Positions 59,801 to 64,000 of a stretch of DNA of 64,000 nt are shown here, one piece after another. The stretch's first letter is position 1. Each line of letters begins with the position of its first letter. This DNA is from Incurvaria masculella (taxonomy: Eukaryota > Arthropoda > Insecta > Lepidoptera > Incurvariidae), in assembly GCA_946894095.1 (NCBI GenBank), contig OX335663.1, positions 1,798,001 to 1,862,000 on the forward strand, written 5' to 3'. Below the pieces are notes generated by a model, which had not been told where the DNA came from, searched no databases, and was given only the letters and a program-made list of their open reading frames with translations. Both the position numbers and the translations under genes were made by a program.

Positions 59801-62076
59801 TTATATCATCAATTGATCTATCCAAAGCATTCTTGCAGTTACCACTAGCTGAGTCGGCTAAAGAAAAGACGGCTATAATTTCTCAAGGCAGAGGTCTTTT
59901 ACAGTTCAAAACTGTCCCGTTCGGATTGACTAACGCACCCCAAAATCTACAAAGGCTAATCGATTTTTTAATTGGCCCAGAGCTTGAGAACCATGTGTTC
60001 GGTTATCTGGATGACTTGATTATAATAGCCAACAATTTCAAAGACCATATATTTTACTTAGATAAAGTTTATGAAAGACTTAAATACGCGAATTTAACAG
60101 TTAATCTAAAAAAATGCGAATTTTTGAAAAGCGAATTAAAATATCTAGGATACATAGTCAATGAACATGGGTTACAGACCGATTCCTCTAAAGTAGAGTC
60201 TGTTGAAAAATTCCCTACTCCAAAAAATGTCAAAGATGTGAGAAGTTTTCTGGGGTTAGCGTCTTATTATAGGCTTTTTATCGACAACTTTTCGACTATT
60301 GCTGCTCCTCTTTCAAAATTAACTAGTGTTCTTATTGGAAAATCTAAGACCTTCGATTGGACAAATGAATGTGAAGTCTCTTTTAATAAATTAAAGCAGG
60401 CTCTTATTACAGCCCCTGTGTTAAGTACTCCGGACTATTCAAAACGGTTTTTTTTAAATTGTGATGCCAGTAATTACGGCATTGGCGCGGCTATTGTTCA
60501 ATATGATGATTCAAATATGGAACACCCGATAGCGTACTTTTCGCGAACATTATCCAAGTGTGAACAGAGTTATTCTACAACAGAAAGAGAGTTACTGAGT
60601 ATAGTCGAGGCCACAACTCATTTTAGGTATTACCTTGATGGTGTGCCTTTCACCGTAATAACTGATCATGAAAGTCTGAAATGGCTGTATAAATTAGAAA
60701 ATCCTTCTGGTAGACTTGCCCGTTGGTCTACTCGATTATCACAGTTTGATTTTGAAATTATTCATAAAAAAGGCAAGTTTAATACGGTGCCGGATACACT
60801 TTCGCGCATAAAGTTAGATAACTTAACATTATTAGACTCTAATTCTTCAACAGATAAATGGTATAATAATATTGTTAATAATTTAGTAAAAAAACCTCTA
60901 AGTTTTCCTAACTTTAGACTAGAGGGAGATAAACTGTTTAGATATTGTAAACCAAAGTTCAGCCTAATGGATACATATTCTTGGAAAGAAGTAATTCCAT
61001 TTGACCAAGTAAGGGACTTAGTCATAAAGAATCACGAAAATGCTTTGTCCGCACATCTAGGTCCATTTAAGTGTTTTAAACATCTACAATTAACCTACTA
61101 TTGGCCGAATATGTATACTCTAATTAAGAAAATTTTAGCTGATTGCGAAATTTGCAAAGCATATAAAGCAAATAACAAAATGCCACATGGCCAGATGACC
61201 TTTCAAAAGAGGGTTTATGCACCAATGCAAGTACTAAGTTTAGATATTGTAGGCCCATTACCCCGAGCATATTCAGGTCACGTTTACTTATTGACTGTAG
61301 TGGACATATTCTCAAAATACATATGGTTATGTCCTTTAAAAAAAGCCAATAGCTGTTCGATTAATAAGTTTGTAGAAAATAATATATTTTTAGTACATGG
61401 GGTCCCTCACACGTTGATTAGTGACAACGGCACTCCATTCGTCTCTAAAGAATTCAATGATCTGTTAAAGAAGTACAATGTTCCTAAAATTTTTCGAAAT
61501 TGTGTTTACTTCCCACAGAATAATGTTGTGGAAAGACATAATCGTACTATTGAAACAGCTATTGCATCCTATGTAGAAGCTGATCATCGTAATTGGACGA
61601 AACATTTGGTCCAAATCCAAACGGCAATCAACAGTCATGTCAGTATAGCGCATGGTTACTCCCCTCATCTGTTGATGACAGGTAGAGAAATAATACTAGA
61701 TGGTAGATTTCATCGATTTGCCAATTTTAGTTCTCTGGATGAATTATCTATAGAAGGACGCGATGAATGGTCAACAAAGTTGAAATCGCTAGCTAATATC
61801 TTTCATAATGTTCAAACACATTTAACGAGCGCATATCAATCAAATGCGAAAAGATACAACCTAAGGCGTTCAGTAATACACTTTAAAGAAGGCGACATAG
61901 TCTGGCGTCGATCTCATGTGCAATCTGATGGAGCAAAGTTTTTTTCAAATAAACTATCTCCACGTTTTATTAAGTCAATCGTTTTAAAACGAAACTCTGA
62001 AAATACTTATTTGTTAGGGAATGTTGACGGAACAAGCGTGGGTATAATTCATGTCAGCGATATTATAAAAACCTAA
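56839..62076 (+). CDS. Ty3/Gypsy gag-pol polyprotein, intact, with two BAG-like domains
   Basis: One 1745-residue frame starts at ATG 56839. Gag covers about residues 60-230, with a CCHC knuckle at 255-268 (C-L-K-C, H, C) and a second Cys cluster at 276-292 lacking His. An Asn/Tyr/Gln-rich stretch runs about 310-430. The protease has LLDSGAEMNVIG with Asp496. Two BAG-like repeats occupy about 606-683 and 698-770. RT has Asp993 (SSIDLSKAF) and YLDD at 1056-1059. RNase H has CDASNYGIGA with Asp1209. Integrase has His1399, His1406, Cys1436 and Cys1439, then Asp1469, Asp1529 and Glu1565 with the classic 35-residue last spacing. All catalytic residues are present. There is no env ORF. LTRs are not identified in the window. 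Confidence 0.95.
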   Translation: MSNLNDSVFIDIAEDQTESVNVLTRSGNNYENIFFSIDNGDKGQQSSTPIEHIQPKTELQIFNKHYYNLSSWKLTFNGKTDVREFIARVEELTYARNSNWDIVLRCFIDLLSEEPLRWYRTVRENIRSWEDLKSALLCEYDNADFAFETEAQIRSLKQKPGQRLSDFIININELCNKIKGQISESAAFEIIKHNMLPTYKQALIFGNAKNIKELNEFGKNIERYGLILEKLTENKPQVNKLNKSVEKLSEQSEECLKCKNKGHSFRACPNILIPICFTCGRLNVTTATCSTCQSKQASTSKQNDNMVTRPFNTDGRQSGPEDFGDKQNHFNDNSRTRDYNNQYNVQGPRFNRANTYNQYPPYRHQQNFNNNHNAYNQVPHYRTPQNFNNYNYNASSKPYQGQYYNSEPNVPRSRYNQQQSYYQNERIAKGDGSHNNMVRKPLAIEEIPKKRIDAPDYGSQKFITKYLNPVRINSNGDKRPYLNFKIKDQNFSALLDSGAEMNVIGNNSEYKFFNLGFKLQEPNMSSIVTADGNRQPTIGSISCTIVVDNMSIPLTFEIIPGVKSDCILGTEFWEKSGLSKRIAGMINKKCVHSELKSILTIGTTSKAVEKINGILSELKQMKLEIEDYVGKISTISYKELDEKLTKLLLSLDAIPCENNSELKFTRRSAIREVQKSIGILEGKGSDKKILKCSELNKIDTVHAQLEFLVNNITNFDNNTSEYAYQVLRGRLTHLLSILEGIICTSDDCLKQTKHSAILGVQKHIADVDYKQKAKQNTISRKQLNNINEETKEIQNKMDNKLVNKIHKKQPVDSHSEPALEPKPDDSDPLIRKLGEEEISNIQENIVQSESIQKKYKNKNCILTKEELEILKQITEKFESISFEKKGLGRTHLMEYEIETIGKPIKQRFYRMSPYKQKLVDSLIDEMISMDVLEESSSPWASPVLVVPKSDGSSRLCIDSRKLNSVTKKDSYPLPRIDNILDNLRDAKFISSIDLSKAFLQLPLAESAKEKTAIISQGRGLLQFKTVPFGLTNAPQNLQRLIDFLIGPELENHVFGYLDDLIIIANNFKDHIFYLDKVYERLKYANLTVNLKKCEFLKSELKYLGYIVNEHGLQTDSSKVESVEKFPTPKNVKDVRSFLGLASYYRLFIDNFSTIAAPLSKLTSVLIGKSKTFDWTNECEVSFNKLKQALITAPVLSTPDYSKRFFLNCDASNYGIGAAIVQYDDSNMEHPIAYFSRTLSKCEQSYSTTERELLSIVEATTHFRYYLDGVPFTVITDHESLKWLYKLENPSGRLARWSTRLSQFDFEIIHKKGKFNTVPDTLSRIKLDNLTLLDSNSSTDKWYNNIVNNLVKKPLSFPNFRLEGDKLFRYCKPKFSLMDTYSWKEVIPFDQVRDLVIKNHENALSAHLGPFKCFKHLQLTYYWPNMYTLIKKILADCEICKAYKANNKMPHGQMTFQKRVYAPMQVLSLDIVGPLPRAYSGHVYLLTVVDIFSKYIWLCPLKKANSCSINKFVENNIFLVHGVPHTLISDNGTPFVSKEFNDLLKKYNVPKIFRNCVYFPQNNVVERHNRTIETAIASYVEADHRNWTKHLVQIQTAINSHVSIAHGYSPHLLMTGREIILDGRFHRFANFSSLDELSIEGRDEWSTKLKSLANIFHNVQTHLTSAYQSNAKRYNLRRSVIHFKEGDIVWRRSHVQSDGAKFFSNKLSPRFIKSIVLKRNSENTYLLGNVDGTSVGIIHVSDIIKT
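58654..59148 (+). other. Tandem BAG-like domains inside the Gypsy polyprotein
   Basis: Residues 606-683 read AVEKINGILSELKQMKLEIE, YKELDEKLTKLLLSLDAI, then FTRRSAIREVQKSIGILEGK. This is the three-helix BAG pattern: ...LdE.LtklLl.LDsI..., R..R...v..iQ..l..Le.K. Residues 698-770 repeat it in diverged form: LRGRLTHLLSILEGI, LKQTKHSAILGVQKHIADVD. The two units align at LT.LL..L..I and at SAI..VQK.I. BAG domains bind the Hsp70 ATPase domain and release nucleotide. No such domain is normal between protease and RT. Confidence 0.75.
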
Positions 62077-64000
62077 TCAAACTATACAATAGTTTCCCTT
62101 TAAACGTTCCAAAATAAGGGTGTAATGTATATTTAATTTGGCTGCTTTAACGTAGTGCTTTTTGTATAGCTCGTGTAGTTTAGATTATATTAGTTTAGAA
62201 TTAGTTAAATATTGAGTAATTAGTTGTATGCTAATTTAATCTAGTTTGTGTAAGCTGTGTGCTTAACCTTGTTTATAAATACTCTTTAAGAAAAAAGGGT
62301 TTTACGTTATTCTTGATTATAATGTATGGATTAAAATACATATTGAGTACTCTCTTATACTCAAAATTTTTTGGGGAAGCTTCTTGCTCCAATAGTGAAC
62401 TCTCCTTAGAGAAAGGGAGGTTTACATTAATTTGTCTAGAATGTATTACTTAAATACATATTGAGTACACTCTTGTACTCAAATTTGTTCTATTTTGGGT
62501 GGCTATTTGCTCACTTTTTTTTGGCGTACACTTCTTAGGAAAAAGGAGGTCGTCTAGTCTATATAATAAATATACGTTAGTTAACGTGAATAACGGGGAT
62601 AATAATTGATGATATAAATGATAAAATGATTAATATATGATGATAATTGGCGAACACTTCTTAGGAAAAAGGAGGTCCTCTAATCTAGTCTATATAATGA
62701 ATATATGTTAGGTAACGTGAATAAAGGAAATATGAGTGAATATTTACCAAGTATGAAAGCGTGAAGAATTAGGGACACGAAAGACGATGTATACTTGAAT
62801 CTAGGGAAATTTCACTCACTTAAATGATAGGATTTGCACCTGGCAAATTTTTCAATATTTTTACGGCCTCTTTAGGAAGTGAATTATGTAATGAACATTT
62901 CAGGAAAATGATTATTTTCTGGAATTTAAATAATGTCATTGGAGACATCATTAGGAAGGACATATTTAAATAATACTTGACATCTCACTGTAGGAGTGTT
63001 AGGTAGTGAATTCTAAACTGACAATAGGAACGCATCTTAGCGAAGGGCGAATTTTATTATTTTGTCAAATGACAAACGAGAGAGATATGGATAACAATTG
63101 TGTTCATAATTTTCGATTCACTATAAGGTCTGATGGAGAAGAATCATTCATTATTTGTGAATCGAATGTTTGATCAACGCAAACATTTAAGAGCACTGAT
63201 AGGTAGGATTTATTCCGGATATTAGGAAACACTATAGCTTGAACTTGACGGATAGCTTCCACTGATGTTCAATCGCCGAAGTGTCGGTGTCATCTCGTCG
63301 GGAACAACTCGTCGAAGCCTACTCGCCGAAGTGTCGGTGTCAACTCGTCGGGAATAACTCGTCGAAGCTTACTCGCCGAAGACATATATATATAGATATA
63401 TATATATAATTCAGTTCAGTAATAAAAAAAAAATCAGAATAAAAAAAAAATTGCCAATTAGTAAAAAAATGAAAGTATAAAAAAAAAAATTAAATATTGT
63501 CAATTAGTAAAAAAAAAAAAAAATTAAAAAAATATATATATTGACAATTAGTAAAAAAAAAAGTATTAAAAAAAAAAAAAATTTTGTCAATTAGTAAAAA
63601 AAAAAAATTATTAAAAAAAAAATATTGACAATTAGTAAAAAAAAAAAAAAGGCGGAATTTATGATAACAATATTACTAACTGAATTGCCTATAAACCAAT
63701 ATATTGGATTATACTGTTGATCTACTTTTTACTAAATGATTAAGAAAAACATTTTTTTTGATCCATACATAAGGTATGTATCATTAAAATTGAATCCTTG
63801 TTTAATTTCAACAGCCCAATATATTGTACTGTACTAATGGTTCGATTTTCTTTTCAAAGAATAATTTAAATAATTTTACTATTTTAATTTCATTAAATCG
63901 AACCATTCTTTTTAACTTTTTTAATGTCTCTATAGCTATACTGAATGGTCAACCATTCTGAACTGATTGGATGGAAAACACAGACAGATCTCTTTGAAGT
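62077..64000 (+). repeat. Non-coding 3' region of the Gypsy element with tandem repeats
   Basis: A purine stretch (AAAATAAGGG, 62111-62120) directly before TGTAATG may be the polypurine tract and LTR start. Repeats follow: a TACATATTGAGTAC pair (62338, 62457); a CACTTCTTAGGAAAAAGGAG pair (62527, 62654); a CGCCGAAGTGTCGGTGTC pair near 63274 and 63323; and five copies of CAATTAGTAAAAAAA between 63450 and 63640. If this is the 3' LTR it is longer than 1.8 kb and leaves the window. Confidence 0.5.

Overview
The window is nuclear DNA of an insect, most probably a moth or butterfly. Host genes have spliced, GC-richer exons in AT-rich, transposon-filled DNA. The repeats include the SINE that opens with 'gccaagtgcgagtcgg' and closes with 'ggtacggaaccctaaaaa', which is familiar from many Lepidoptera, and TTAGG telomere-type repeats. 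A nuclear copy of mitochondrial nad6 reads openly only in the invertebrate mitochondrial code. The species cannot be named from sequence alone.

Host genes in order: (1) the 3' part of TRAPPC2L (+, exons at 1-91, 354-527, 3375-3420); (2) a complete RpS20/uS10 gene (+, coding exons 17362-17364, 19555-19719, 21744-21833, 23515-23631); (3) the 3' part of an unrecognised coiled-coil protein gene (-, 27603-29880, with a possible further exon at 38013-38136); (4) the 3' seven exons of a Neto-like CUB/LDLa single-pass membrane protein (-, 48907-54619). All four were assembled by hand from splice sites and matching phases.

Most of the rest is mobile DNA. At 7803-15162 a BEL/Pao LTR retrotransposon with apparently identical 1363-bp LTRs has split an older LINE, leaving an ATTTA target duplication. 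It has lost the RT catalytic box and RNase H, so it must have moved with help from a relative. At 56839-62076 lies an intact 1745-codon Ty3/Gypsy gag-pol ORF. Between protease and RT it carries two tandem segments that read as BAG domains (Hsp70 co-chaperone fold), which is the most unusual thing in the window. Other regions hold LINE fragments, foldback MITEs (two families with TTAA targets) and a 190-bp satellite of five copies (23981-24930).

An abundant SINE family uses one body with two different promoter heads, one tRNA-derived and one 5S rRNA-derived.

Blocks where I see nothing beyond unique AT-rich DNA: 25110-25500, 30110-31000, 33880-34380, 40190-40420, 42560-43900 (with a TA-rich run near 43520-43610), 45090-45770, 49650-50080, 52550-53030, 53780-54370 and 55960-56838.
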